From CAZAIO01 sp964485235 (GTDB lineage Bacteria > Chloroflexota > Dehalococcoidia > GIF9 > UBA5629), in NCBI GenBank assembly GCA_964485235.1, contig CAZAIO010000048.1, positions 1 through 19,474 of the forward strand: a stretch of DNA of 19,474 nt, in the 5' to 3' direction. Below, piece after piece: positions 7,271 to 15,120 of this stretch. Both the position numbers and the translations under genes were made by a program. The first letter of the stretch is position 1, and the number at the start of each line of letters is the position of its first letter. The notes under the pieces are model-generated. The model was not told where the DNA came from. It ran no database searches and saw nothing but the letters and a program-made list of their open reading frames with translations.

Positions 7271-8659
7271 TTACTCCAGGCGTTTGAGGATTTCCCGGGC
7301 GATCACCACACCGCAGGCCGAAGCCTGCACCAGCCCGCGGCTGACACCGGCGCCGTCCCCTGCAGCGAATAAATTGCCCACTTCCGTTTCCAGCTGTTCG
7401 CTCAGCAATATCTGGCTTGAATAGAATTTCACCTCGACACCGTACAACAGCGTGTGCCGGGATGCCACCCCCGGCGCAAGTTTGTCCAGTGCCTGGAGCA
7501 TTTCCACTATGCTTTTCAGGTGCCGGTACGGTAACGCGAAACTGAGGTCTCCCGGCGTCGCCGATTTTAGTGTAGGCTCGACTATGCTGCGTTTGATGCG
7601 TTCCGGTGTTGAGCGGTGTCCGTCCATCAGGTCGCCGAGACGCTGTACAAGCACGCCGCCGCTGATAAGGTTCGCCAGCCGCGCCAGGTATTTTCCGTAA
7701 GCGATCGGTTCATGAAACGGTTCGGTGAAATCAGTGCTGACCAGTATCGCAAAGTTGGTATTTTCGGTACTGCGGTCGGCATAGCTGGCGCCGTTTACCG
7801 TGACCACCGGGTCTTTCCCTCCGGTAGACTCCATGAACACCTCCCCACCGGGACACATACAGAAAGTCCTCACCCGGTTATCGAAGCTCTCGGAAAAATA
7901 CTCCAGCTTGGACTCGTAAAGCACCGAGGTCAGTTCTTCCATCACTGCTGCCGGAACTTCTACCCTTATACCGACATCGACGGGATTGTTTTTGAGCGTA
8001 AGTTTCAGCCTTGTTGCCTCTTTGGAGAGCCAGTCCGCGCCTTCCCTCCCCGGCGCCAGTACCAGATAACGGCAGGTCAGCTTTTCTCCCTTGCTGGTCT
8101 CTATTCCCTCTACGGTGCCGCCGTTGATGATTATCTTCGCGGCTTCTTCCCTGAAACGCATTTCTATAGAAGGCGAAAGGGAGTTTTTCATGGCTTCGAG
8201 CACCTGCCGGGACCGCTCCGAGCCCATATGGCGGAGTTTAACCGGGATCAGGCGAAGTTCTGCCAGGGTAGCTCTCCGTTTCAGGTCGTCTACCTCCTCG
8301 CCGGTACCGTACAGCGTATCCTGTGCGCCGAACTTGAGATAGAGGCTGTCCACATAGTCGGAGAGTTCCTGTGTGCGCTGCTTGCCCAGTATTTCAGCCA
8401 GCCGTCCGCCTACCTCGGAGGAAAGTGTCAGCTTCCCGTCGCTGAAGGCACCGGCACCGCCCAGACCGCTTACAAGGTTGCACGGTGTACAGGAGCGGCA
8501 ACTGCCGCCGGACTCCTGCGCGGGGCACGAGCGGCTCTCGATATCCCTGCCCTTTTCAAGGAGCAGCACCGAGATATTTTTGTTCCGGTTTAATTCAAGT
8601 GCAGTGAATATACCGGCAGGACCGCCGCCTACGATTATGACGTCATAATATGTACTCAT
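7271..8659 (-). CDS. FAD-dependent oxidoreductase/dehydrogenase, COG2509 type
   Basis: About 462 residues from the ATG at 8659. The start MSTYYDVIIVGGGPAG puts the FAD-binding GxGxxG right at the N-terminus, as usual. A longer frame from a TTG at 8713 adds 18 unlikely residues. A cysteine cluster (C-x9-CRSCTPC, about residues 45-60) leads into GLGGAGAFSDGKLTLS, the hallmark segment of this uncharacterised family. The C-terminus has LFAAGDGAGVSRGLVQASACG, the second FAD contact region. The four cysteines could hold a metal or Fe-S centre, but this is unproven. Substrate unknown. It forms a coupled two-gene operon with the DUF429 gene. No strong SD is seen before the ATG. Confidence 0.88.
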   Translation of the reverse strand: MSTYYDVIIVGGGPAGIFTALELNRNKNISVLLLEKGRDIESRSCPAQESGGSCRSCTPCNLVSGLGGAGAFSDGKLTLSSEVGGRLAEILGKQRTQELSDYVDSLYLKFGAQDTLYGTGEEVDDLKRRATLAELRLIPVKLRHMGSERSRQVLEAMKNSLSPSIEMRFREEAAKIIINGGTVEGIETSKGEKLTCRYLVLAPGREGADWLSKEATRLKLTLKNNPVDVGIRVEVPAAVMEELTSVLYESKLEYFSESFDNRVRTFCMCPGGEVFMESTGGKDPVVTVNGASYADRSTENTNFAILVSTDFTEPFHEPIAYGKYLARLANLISGGVLVQRLGDLMDGHRSTPERIKRSIVEPTLKSATPGDLSFALPYRHLKSIVEMLQALDKLAPGVASRHTLLYGVEVKFYSSQILLSEQLETEVGNLFAAGDGAGVSRGLVQASACGVVIAREILKRLE

Positions 8660-8790
8660 GGCTGTTTTTCGTAACCAGCATCCAATTGTAGGTGTTTGGA
8701 CATCCACAGTCAAGATAGAGTTTGCGAGCAGGATTTGACGTTAAGGGAAGCCGGATATCGATTAACTGTATTTTATTGATCGATTTTTAT

Positions 8791-8827
8791 AAAAAGAACA
8801 GCGGCTTTTATGTGAAAGCCGCTGTTC
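8791..8827 (-). terminator. Rho-independent terminator of the fumarate-reductase-like gene
   Basis: A perfect 13-base-pair stem (8796-8808 with 8815-8827) with a six-base loop lies 12 bases past the stop at 8839. On the minus strand it is followed at once by TTTTTAT. GAACAGCGGC gives a GC-rich base. The plus-strand side lacks a T run. Confidence 0.88.
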
Positions 8828-8838
8828 TCAACGTATCG

Positions 8839-10272
8839 CTATATTCCTATATATTTCAGGGCATTCCTGCCTGCCATGCGTCCGGTATTTATGGCAAAAC
8901 CTGCGCACATTCCGGATGCTACGGTGATGCAGTAACTGTCGCCGTAGGCACCGCCGGCATCGAACCCGACCGCATAGAGACCGGGGATAACCCTTTCTTT
9001 TTTATCCAGCACTTCGGTCCTGTGATTTATCTTGATGCCGCCCATCGTTCCCAGGAAGAATGTCCGTAATTTCACCGCGTAGAAATTAGGGCCCTTCAAC
9101 GGCCTGAGATATCGCGGGTTCTTGGCAAATGTATCATCATGATTTTTAGCGCAAAAACCGTTGTATTCATCGATAGTCGCTTTTAGCACTGCCGGATCGA
9201 TGTCGATTTTCTGTGCCAGAGCTTCTATAGATTCCCCTGCGAAGATCTCTGTTGAATTCTGCGCGACAGCGTCCTCTATCATTTGATGAACACCTACCGG
9301 GCGGGTCCCGGGAAGGTTTTCCCAGCCCAGTTGTTTTTCGATTCCCTTTTCAAGCACCTGTTCTATGATCGAGTCGTCGAAAAGACTGAACGTGTAGCCG
9401 TATCTCGCGTTGGCGTTGCCTGATGACGTGTCATAAAATGAGATGGCTTCGTCGCAGAACCGCTCACCGTGAGGATTTACAAACAGGTCCGGTTGAGTGG
9501 CGACCATTTCTATGGGGTTCTTGGGTTCAAGGCCTGGTACGATCGGACCTGCGCGATTAAGCTCCAGAACTTCGACTCCTTCTTCGGCGGCACCGGCTTC
9601 CCATGCCATAAGAATACCGTCACCCGTTTTGCCCTGGTTGCCGATGGGAAACAGGTCGACTCCCAGATTGAACCCGGAATATTTCTTTATCATGTCTTTA
9701 TTATTAGCGTATCCTCCGCTGGCGATCACGACTGCTTTTGCAGTTACCGTTACTTCCTCATCGTCCTGTTCGATAATGACACCGGCAATACGATTGCCTT
9801 CCTTGATCAGCTTTTTCACCGGTGTCGCCGGTCTTAAAATGACGCCCTTCTCTTTTGCCGCCGTTGCCAGCGCTTTTACCACCGCTTCACCTTTGTCTTT
9901 GACCGCGTGATACCCTTGAGGTGTATAGGGCATATTGATTCCTGCCCTAATAAAGACGACCCCGTGTTTTTGGAGCCAGCTGATAGTATCACCTGACTGG
10001 TCTACAAAAGCCCGTATAAGCCGGGCATTCGCTCGCCAGTGACTATAATCCATTATGTTATGGAACGCTTCATCACGGCTGTAGTTCATATAGTTCCGGC
10101 GCTGCATCTCGCTTTCCACAGCAAACATGCCGCTGAAGAAGTTGGAGGTCCCTCCCAGAGAACGCTGCTTTTCAAATACTATTACCCTTGCGCCGCCTTC
10201 CGCGGCGGTCACTGCGGCGGCAAGTCCGGATACCCCGGAGCCTACAACGATGATATCTGTTTCGGTGTTCAT
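8839..10272 (-). CDS. FAD-dependent oxidoreductase of the fumarate reductase / flavocytochrome c superfamily
   Basis: A 477-residue FAD_binding_2-type flavoprotein. GSGVSGLAAA at 12-21 with an acidic FEK near 33-35 forms the dinucleotide fold. SLGGTSNFFSG follows near 38-48, ASGGYANN near 188, and the C-terminal AVGFDAGGAYGDSYC then VASGMCAGFAINTGRMAGRNA. There is no signal peptide and no haem or FMN domain, so it is probably cytoplasmic and needs an external electron donor. In soluble fumarate reductases the segment before TMGG carries a catalytic histidine (HHTMGG). Here it reads FFLGTMGG, so the substrate is probably not fumarate; enoate or ketosteroid-type substrates are alternatives. SD is GGGAG, five bases before ATG. 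It is a monocistronic unit with terminator 8791-8827 and promoter near 10439-10467. Confidence 0.87.
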   Translation of the reverse strand: MNTETDIIVVGSGVSGLAAAVTAAEGGARVIVFEKQRSLGGTSNFFSGMFAVESEMQRRNYMNYSRDEAFHNIMDYSHWRANARLIRAFVDQSGDTISWLQKHGVVFIRAGINMPYTPQGYHAVKDKGEAVVKALATAAKEKGVILRPATPVKKLIKEGNRIAGVIIEQDDEEVTVTAKAVVIASGGYANNKDMIKKYSGFNLGVDLFPIGNQGKTGDGILMAWEAGAAEEGVEVLELNRAGPIVPGLEPKNPIEMVATQPDLFVNPHGERFCDEAISFYDTSSGNANARYGYTFSLFDDSIIEQVLEKGIEKQLGWENLPGTRPVGVHQMIEDAVAQNSTEIFAGESIEALAQKIDIDPAVLKATIDEYNGFCAKNHDDTFAKNPRYLRPLKGPNFYAVKLRTFFLGTMGGIKINHRTEVLDKKERVIPGLYAVGFDAGGAYGDSYCITVASGMCAGFAINTGRMAGRNALKYIGI

Positions 10273-10418
10273 AGTTACTCCCTTATAATTGAGATTATTA
10301 TTCTGTTTTCCGGAAAGCTCCGGATACGGATAATCGCTCCTTTGAACACAAAGACGGTGTCCATGTTATTGCCTTATTTATATTAATAAGAAAAGTCTAA
10401 TCTATTGCGGGAAGAAAA

Positions 10419-10432
10419 TGTTTCGTGAAACA
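10419..10432. promoter_or_regulatory. Operator-like palindrome TGTTTC-GT-GAAACA
   Basis: TGTTTC, GT, GAAACA is a perfect inverted repeat. It lies where transcription from the minus-strand promoter at 10439-10467 should start, the usual place for a repressor site. It resembles the ParB site parS but is two bases shorter. Confidence 0.45.
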
Positions 10433-10438
10433 CTGTTG

Positions 10439-10467
10439 AGTGTATTGCTCCGTTGACTTTTTGTCAA
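10439..10467 (-). promoter_or_regulatory. Promoter for the fumarate-reductase-like gene
   Basis: On the minus strand there is TTGACA (10462-10467), a 17-base spacer and TACACT (10439-10444). The leader to the ATG at 10272 would be about 160 bases. The divergent regulator promoter uses the same -35 and -10 hexamers. Confidence 0.5.
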
Positions 10468-10641
10468 GCGTCCGACAGGAGAGCGGAAACTGTTTGCCAC
10501 TGAATAGAGTTATTAAGGAAGTGTCACACCTGTATTTTTGTTTATTACAGTCAAGTACGTTTAAATAATGTTATATAGCCCGATACGAAGTTCACGGCAG
10601 TCGGGTACTTCCAAATATATTTCTTTTGTATATATAAGTAG

Positions 10642-10671
10642 TTGACAGGCTAATTAATAACCTGATACACT
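10642..10671 (+). promoter_or_regulatory. Promoter for the orphan response regulator
   Basis: TTGACA (10642-10647), an 18-base spacer and TACACT (10666-10671) lie 45 bases before the TTG start at 10717. The bases between 10468 and 10641 show no other feature that I recognise. Confidence 0.45.
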
Positions 10672-10716
10672 TGATTTCGATTAAATTGGAGTTTAAAAAA
10701 TACACCGAGGCGACTA

Positions 10717-11424
10717 TTGGTTGAAGCACCTGCAAAGATAAAGGTGTTAATAGCGGATCAACAGCCCCTTTTTCGGGGTGGTATTCGTGCTGTCCTCAGT
10801 CAGGAATCTGATATAGAGGTCTGCGGTGAGGTTGAGTCTGATAAAGAGTTACTGGCGATATGCGGTAATATCGTACCGGACGTGATACTCCTGGACATTA
10901 ATCTTCCACCTGATAATGGCCTTTACCTTGCGAAAGCAATCAAACAACAACTCCCCAGCGTTGCGATAATAATAGTTACGCCCCAGACTAACAACGATGA
11001 GCTTTTCGAAGCGATTAAGGCCAGGGCGGCAGGCTATTTGAACAGGGATGTCCCTTCCAGAGAATTGCTCGATACTATCCGTAAAGCGGCAACAGGCGGC
11101 CATCCTATTAACGATACGTTTCTCGCGCGCCCTAAGGTCGCTAAACAGGTATTGGAACAGTTTCAGGAGCTTGCCTGGGGCAAGGAACTGGAATCATTTG
11201 TGTCTCCTTTGACCCCCAGAGAGACAGAGATACTCAGCTATATGGCGCAGGGCTATCTCAACAAGCAAATCGCCATAAGCTTGAATATCAGCGAACAGAC
11301 AATTAAAAATCATATTACCTCTATACTTCGAAAACTGGATGCGAATGCGCGGACGCAGGCGGTTGTCACGGCAATACGCCGCGGTCTGATCACATTGAGT
11401 CCCGGCATGCAGCCTCCGGAATAA
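10717..11424 (+). CDS. NarL/FixJ (LuxR-type) response regulator, orphan
   Basis: 235 residues: a receiver domain (about 8-125), a linker and a C-terminal LuxR HTH (about 168-230; LTPRETEILSYMAQGYLNKQIA, then SEQTIKNHITSILRKL). The phospho-acceptor is D60 (ILLDINLP). The receiver is not fully canonical. The usual acidic pair is D14-Q15, and the conserved lysine of the GYLxKD motif is replaced (GYLNRD). This may change or remove phosphorylation. The start is TTG at 10717 with GAGG six bases upstream. No histidine kinase gene is present. It is divergent from the fumarate-reductase-like flavoprotein gene, a likely but unproven target. It is the last chromosomal gene before the prophage genes. Confidence 0.92.
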   Translation: MVEAPAKIKVLIADQQPLFRGGIRAVLSQESDIEVCGEVESDKELLAICGNIVPDVILLDINLPPDNGLYLAKAIKQQLPSVAIIIVTPQTNNDELFEAIKARAAGYLNRDVPSRELLDTIRKAATGGHPINDTFLARPKVAKQVLEQFQELAWGKELESFVSPLTPRETEILSYMAQGYLNKQIAISLNISEQTIKNHITSILRKLDANARTQAVVTAIRRGLITLSPGMQPPE

Positions 11425-11533
11425 ACAGCGTATCCCGCAATATTAGTTCCCTGCTCAACTTTCATTTTCAGTCCATAATTCCTGTGCGTATTTTTTGTCC
11501 GTCACTTACGTTGCATCTGCATTCATTCCGTGC

Positions 11534-11588
11534 CGGTCCGGGCCCGGTTGCCCGGGACCGTAGCGTACTATAGACCATAATATAGTAC
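11534..11588. repeat. Two adjacent hairpins between the regulator and the prophage cluster
   Basis: First hairpin: CGGTCCGGGC (11534-11543) pairs with GCCCGGGACCG (11550-11560) around a six-base loop, with one bulge. Second hairpin: GTACTATA (11565-11572) pairs with TATAGTAC (11581-11588) around an eight-base loop. Neither is followed by a T run on either strand. They lie between the convergent ends of the regulator gene and the last prophage gene, so bidirectional transcription blocking or a former recombination site are possible roles. Confidence 0.5.
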
Positions 11589-11661
11589 AGATCATCACCT
11601 GCTAATACCGCTCACGTTATGACTTTGTTCCCTTCATGGAGTTATAAGGTTTCCTGACGGA

Positions 11662-13959
11662 TTACGGGGCTCCCAGGGTAAGGCGCTGATAATACGCCTG
11701 GTCTTTGGCATCGTAGACCAGGAGCAGGCCGGTGACGCGGTAGTCCGCATTCGCCTGGCCGCAGGGCGTGTCCGTGATGCGGACCACATCCCAGAGCTCC
11801 TGCCCGCAGTTCGGTGGGAGCTGCACAGAGCCGTACGCGGCATCGATGCGCTGCTTTTCCAGCGCTGCCTCTGCAACATCTTCCGCCAGTGCCGCGGTGA
11901 GCAGGTCCGTTTGCAGTATAAACTGCAACCTTTCACCGACGTTCGCTATCTCTCCGGCGTTATCGTCCTCACCATACACAGCGAAATCTTCCGTGTCTTT
12001 GCCGATCACATATGCATGGTTGACCCCGTGTGACTTCTGCCGGTAGCTGCCCGCAAAGAGGGGGTGCTGTCCGGATAATGCGGCAGGGAAATGATACGCA
12101 TAGGAATAGCTGTCACCATCCTGAGGATAGATTATGTATGCATTGAAGCCGTTGAAGATAAGCACGTCCGGGACGAGCTGGAGCAGCCTGCGGAGCACAC
12201 CGGCGCCGGTCTCCCCGGAGCTGAACTCCATCCGGGGGTAAAGCGACGTCATGAGCGTGCTGCGGGAAACATAGTCCAGGCTGCCGCCGATGCACTGTAT
12301 TACCTTATTTATAATCTGATAAACGGTATGTGTGTTGCTTATAAAATTGACTTCCCAGGGCGCGGGGACGGAGTACTGCTCCAGAAGTCCCCAGGCATCG
12401 ATTGCGTGGAGCGTGAGGCTTGAGATATTGGGGCCGCGCGAGCGGGTCCAGTCCTCGATAAAGTAGGTATTGCCGGCGGCGTACTCATTGCCTGCGGTTG
12501 TTTTATACCCGGCCTGCAGCGTGATGGCAGCGCCGCGGTGCACCTGGCTTGTCGGCAGCGTGGCAAGCAGCCCTCCGGATACATCGAGCGTGACGTCCAG
12601 CTCACTGCGGGCATGGCGCCGTATAGTCTCGACTATACGTAGTATATACTTTTGCTCTATGTCCAGCGCGCTTGTCGCCGAGCTGCTGAACGAGGGCACA
12701 TCCCAGGCAGTGCCGGGGATCCGCGCGCGCCAGACATCATTGACACCGCTCGCCCAGATGTACGTCCCATCGGTGGCCAGCGCCAGACCGTAAGGACAAC
12801 TCCCGTCATGGCGGAATGATTTATACCAGTCTCCATCGTAAAAGTCTGTCCCGGGGCGCAGACGGAAGAACCACATGTCCTGCTCACGGTAGACCGATAA
12901 TAACGGGGGCTGGCCGGTTGGCTTGCAGACGAAAGGGGCATCGAGGTCGAGGTTATCGACCGCGCGGGCGGTGAGTATGGCGTTGGTCTTCGCCCAGCGG
13001 GTGGAGCTATAGAAGTTCCCGTAGTAATCGCCCAGCCCGGGAATAGGGTAATGAGTCCGGAGATGCTGCGACCTTTTGATCGGGTATTCGGTATATATCT
13101 GTCCCAGCTCCTTTATCTCCGCGAGGCCGAGCGACGGGTCCTGCCGTTCGATGTACTGGCGGAGCAAACCTTCGCTGTCCAGCGCGGCGCTGCCGGTGCC
13201 GATGGACACAAAGGTCGACCATACACCTGCAGTGATGCGATAACCGTTGCCGTAGATCACCCGCTTGATATAGTAGTGGGAGTCTTTTTTGACCAGGCAA
13301 ATGAAGTTGTAATCGCCGTCGTAATACCCGGTGATATGGTGGACTTCTTCATCGGTATTGGTGATGAAGGGGGTCACCCAGGTCGGCGTGAGCCCTGTGA
13401 GCGCAAGGCGGAGGTACCCGTCCGCGCTGTCCGCAATGGCGATCGCCCAGCCTGCCGTATGCACCCTGGGGAAAACGCAGACCGCCGTCCTGCCCCTGAC
13501 GGCTTCCGTTATGCAGCCTCCGGCCGACCAGGTGGCGCCGTGATCTGTGGACAGCGAGAAAAATATACCGGTGCGGCTGATGCCCGGGTCCGGATACCAT
13601 ACCGTATGATCAGAGACAATGATCACGTTGGAGCTATACCCCGCGACGGCCACAGGGCTGCCGGTGCTTATTGCGGACCAGCCGGTGCCGAAGTTGGTAG
13701 ACCCGTCCGGATCGGTCTTTCGCTGGTAATATCCGGGGCGGACACGGTGCAGGTAGACGGTGGCGCCTGATTTGGTGACGGCGACGCCGTGATACGTTGG
13801 CGTGAGGGAGCCGGAGTAGACCTGCTCCCACTGGAGCATATTCCACTGCATCGATGCTGCAGCGTCCGGGTGGTTCTGCCCGGCACAGGAGACCTGCACG
13901 GCAGGGCTGCGCAATGCCGACTTCTGCGCGGCGAGCAGGGTTGACGATAATGTTTTCAT
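11662..13959 (-). CDS. Phage tail tip / receptor-binding-like structural protein
   Basis: A 765-residue protein, the last gene of the prophage cluster in the window. Residues about 45-420 look like a beta-rich, propeller-like region with aromatic-glycine repeats. They include one clear Asp-box at 137-144 (STDHGATW, pattern SxDxGxTW), as found in sialidases and carbohydrate-binding phage proteins. The C-terminal part (about 440-765), with DVVRITDTPCG and YRVTGLLLVYD, resembles domains of distal tail or baseplate proteins. This suggests a host-binding role with a surface glycan, an inference from fold-like patterns and position. No collagen-like or coiled-coil repeats are seen. ATG at 13959 with GAAGG eight bases upstream. 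No terminator with a T run was found after the stop. Confidence 0.6.
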   Translation of the reverse strand: MKTLSSTLLAAQKSALRSPAVQVSCAGQNHPDAAASMQWNMLQWEQVYSGSLTPTYHGVAVTKSGATVYLHRVRPGYYQRKTDPDGSTNFGTGWSAISTGSPVAVAGYSSNVIIVSDHTVWYPDPGISRTGIFFSLSTDHGATWSAGGCITEAVRGRTAVCVFPRVHTAGWAIAIADSADGYLRLALTGLTPTWVTPFITNTDEEVHHITGYYDGDYNFICLVKKDSHYYIKRVIYGNGYRITAGVWSTFVSIGTGSAALDSEGLLRQYIERQDPSLGLAEIKELGQIYTEYPIKRSQHLRTHYPIPGLGDYYGNFYSSTRWAKTNAILTARAVDNLDLDAPFVCKPTGQPPLLSVYREQDMWFFRLRPGTDFYDGDWYKSFRHDGSCPYGLALATDGTYIWASGVNDVWRARIPGTAWDVPSFSSSATSALDIEQKYILRIVETIRRHARSELDVTLDVSGGLLATLPTSQVHRGAAITLQAGYKTTAGNEYAAGNTYFIEDWTRSRGPNISSLTLHAIDAWGLLEQYSVPAPWEVNFISNTHTVYQIINKVIQCIGGSLDYVSRSTLMTSLYPRMEFSSGETGAGVLRRLLQLVPDVLIFNGFNAYIIYPQDGDSYSYAYHFPAALSGQHPLFAGSYRQKSHGVNHAYVIGKDTEDFAVYGEDDNAGEIANVGERLQFILQTDLLTAALAEDVAEAALEKQRIDAAYGSVQLPPNCGQELWDVVRITDTPCGQANADYRVTGLLLVYDAKDQAYYQRLTLGAP

Positions 13960-13980
13960 GGTTGTTTACCTTCTTTTGTT

Positions 13981-14010
13981 GTCGGGCAGGCATAGGGACC
14001 TGCCCCTAAG
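13981..14010. repeat. Palindromic element A (GGGCAGG core)
   Basis: GGGCAGG (13984-13990) pairs with CCTGCCC (13999-14005) and is followed by CTAAG, close to the CCCCTACG flank of the other elements. It lies just upstream, in the transcribed sense, of the 765-residue gene. Confidence 0.6.
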
Positions 14011-14032
14011 ATTTCACCTCTTCACCCCACCG

Positions 14033-14076
14033 GGATTGCCGCGTCGTCCCGATTCTATCGGGGCTCCTCGCAATGA
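14033..14076. repeat. CATTGCGAG-type repeat with CCCGAT/ATCGGG core
   Basis: Read on the minus strand it begins TGTCATTGCGAGGAGC, has a CCCGAT...ATCGGG stem and ends in GCGGCAATC. The same ends occur in the repeat at 18001-18101, so it belongs to that family. Similar repeats are common in some environmental bacterial genomes. Confidence 0.7.
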
Positions 14077-14112
14077 CATGCTATATGTTGTGGTCTACTA
14101 TTGATCAGCAAT

Positions 14113-14126
14113 CACAATATATTGTG
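14113..14126. repeat. Perfect palindrome CACAATATATTGTG
   Basis: A 14-base AT-rich palindrome in the untranslated gap between the 287- and 765-residue genes. A second short palindrome, CCTTATAAGG, is at 14135-14144. The role is unknown; they may be binding sites or part of the repeat mosaic that fills this gap. Confidence 0.4.
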
Positions 14127-14149
14127 CTATTCTTCCTTATAAGGTGCCC

Positions 14150-14192
14150 CTATAAGGGCGGACATCCCGATGTATCGGGACCCCTACGACAC
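14150..14192. repeat. Palindromic element C (CCCGAT core, CCCCTACGA flank)
   Basis: AAGGGCGGACAT leads into CCCGAT-GT-ATCGGG (14166-14179), followed by ACCCCTACGAC. The constant flank CCCCTACGA identifies it as a member of the family seen at 14769, 15121, 15691 and 17391-17490. Confidence 0.7.
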
Positions 14193-14205
14193 GCATCATT
14201 TTGCA

Positions 14206-15069
14206 TCACACAGAACCCAGGCCGACGCGGCGGATGTCCATAATCGTGGCGACTTTGTTCCAGTTGATCGTCTTGCCGGTAAGCAGTTTGAATACGTTCT
14301 GTATCGAGTACAGTGTGGAAAAGGCAATCACGATCTGGTTGATATTGTGGACGTTGTAGGCAAGCCTGCTGCAGTCCTGTGGTATCAACGTATTGAACTC
14401 CTGTTCCGCTGTCTCGGTGAGCTGGTCCAGCATATTGCCGGAGGTCTTCGATGTCTGGAAGTCCGCGGCAACGGGTAGCCTTACATCCGCGGTGACACCG
14501 GCTTTCCGGAACAGGTCCTTCCAGGCAAGCCCCGCCCTGCGGAACCCTTCGTCAAGGACCTGACCGGCGAATTCAAAGGCGATCTCCGGATTAAAGGCGC
14601 GCAGGTCCAGAGAATAAAAATAGTCCTCGAACTGTTCATAGGAGAGGAACGGATCGTCATTTAAACGTACCTGCGTGACATCGAAGGGCACGGCGTAGGT
14701 CTTTTGCTCCGGAGCAGGGTGACCAGCCCCCGATTCCATCGGGGCCCCTGCGACGTCTTGCGATTCATAATCAGGGTGACCGCCGGTCACCCCTACGACG
14801 TCTTGTTTGATCGCGGCGGTACCTGAGGTACCTGAACCGGCATTGACCTTTATTTTGGTGTTGTCGTTAACGCCCTCGATGATGGCATATCCCAGGCCGC
14901 CGACCAGGGCAACGATAGTGGGCAGGAACTCCTGCACCATTTCGATCAGTGTCTCTGCCTGCTCCGGATCCCCGACGATAATCTGGATACCGGCAACGAC
15001 GATGGGGATCAATGCCGCAGTGGAGATCTTCTTTTTGCCTGTCATAAAACGGTTAATAAAATCGTTCAT
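14206..15069 (-). CDS. Phage protein: holin-like N-terminus joined to an unknown C-terminal domain by a repeat-derived linker
   Basis: 287 residues. Two hydrophobic segments (about 16-33 and 48-65), with a charged N-terminus (GKKK at 11-14) and a short acidic turn between them, look like a small phage holin or membrane anchor. Residues about 89-118 are encoded by two tandem palindromic elements and read QDVVGVTGGHP...QDVAGAP...GAGHP, a visible internal duplication. The C-terminal part (about 125-287) is unrecognised; it is mostly helical in appearance, with FDVTQVRLNDDPFLSYEQF and a hydrophobic stretch near 245-265. SD AAGGAG lies eight bases before the ATG at 15069. It may be a fusion created or tolerated at the repeat insertion. 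A holin role is a guess from topology. Confidence 0.65.
   Translation of the reverse strand: MNDFINRFMTGKKKISTAALIPIVVAGIQIIVGDPEQAETLIEMVQEFLPTIVALVGGLGYAIIEGVNDNTKIKVNAGSGTSGTAAIKQDVVGVTGGHPDYESQDVAGAPMESGAGHPAPEQKTYAVPFDVTQVRLNDDPFLSYEQFEDYFYSLDLRAFNPEIAFEFAGQVLDEGFRRAGLAWKDLFRKAGVTADVRLPVAADFQTSKTSGNMLDQLTETAEQEFNTLIPQDCSRLAYNVHNINQIVIAFSTLYSIQNVFKLLTGKTINWNKVATIMDIRRVGLGSV
14714..14807. repeat. Two tandem palindromic elements inside the 287-residue gene
   Basis: Copy one (14714-14760) and copy two (14771-14805) both start CAGGGTGACC and end CCCCTNCGACGTCTTG. Copy one carries a CCCCGAT...ATCGGGG core; copy two a GGGTGACC-GCC-GGTCACCC core. Neither breaks the reading frame. Confidence 0.85.
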
Positions 15070-15089
15070 TGTTATTTCTCCTTACGTTT

Positions 15090-15112
15090 TAGTGATTGGT
15101 GATTAGTTCATC
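15090..15112. repeat. Intergenic repeat unit, copy 1
   Basis: TAGTGATTGGTGATTAGTTC, continuing ATC, closely matches the unit at 15649-15678. Each copy sits between the SD of a prophage gene and a palindromic element. Confidence 0.5.
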
Positions 15113-15120
15113 CCAGCTAC

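Noticed and set aside
7616..8593. 325-codon plus-strand frame
   Set aside because: Shadow of the FAD gene on the minus strand; it lacks a start context and any family motif.
8660..8713. TTG start at 8713 for the COG2509 FAD gene
   Set aside because: It would put 18 unlikely residues before the FAD-binding strand that normally begins the protein.
10419..10432. parS site for ParB
   Set aside because: The canonical 16-base site has AC between the halves; this one is two bases shorter, which alters half-site spacing. An operator is the simpler reading.
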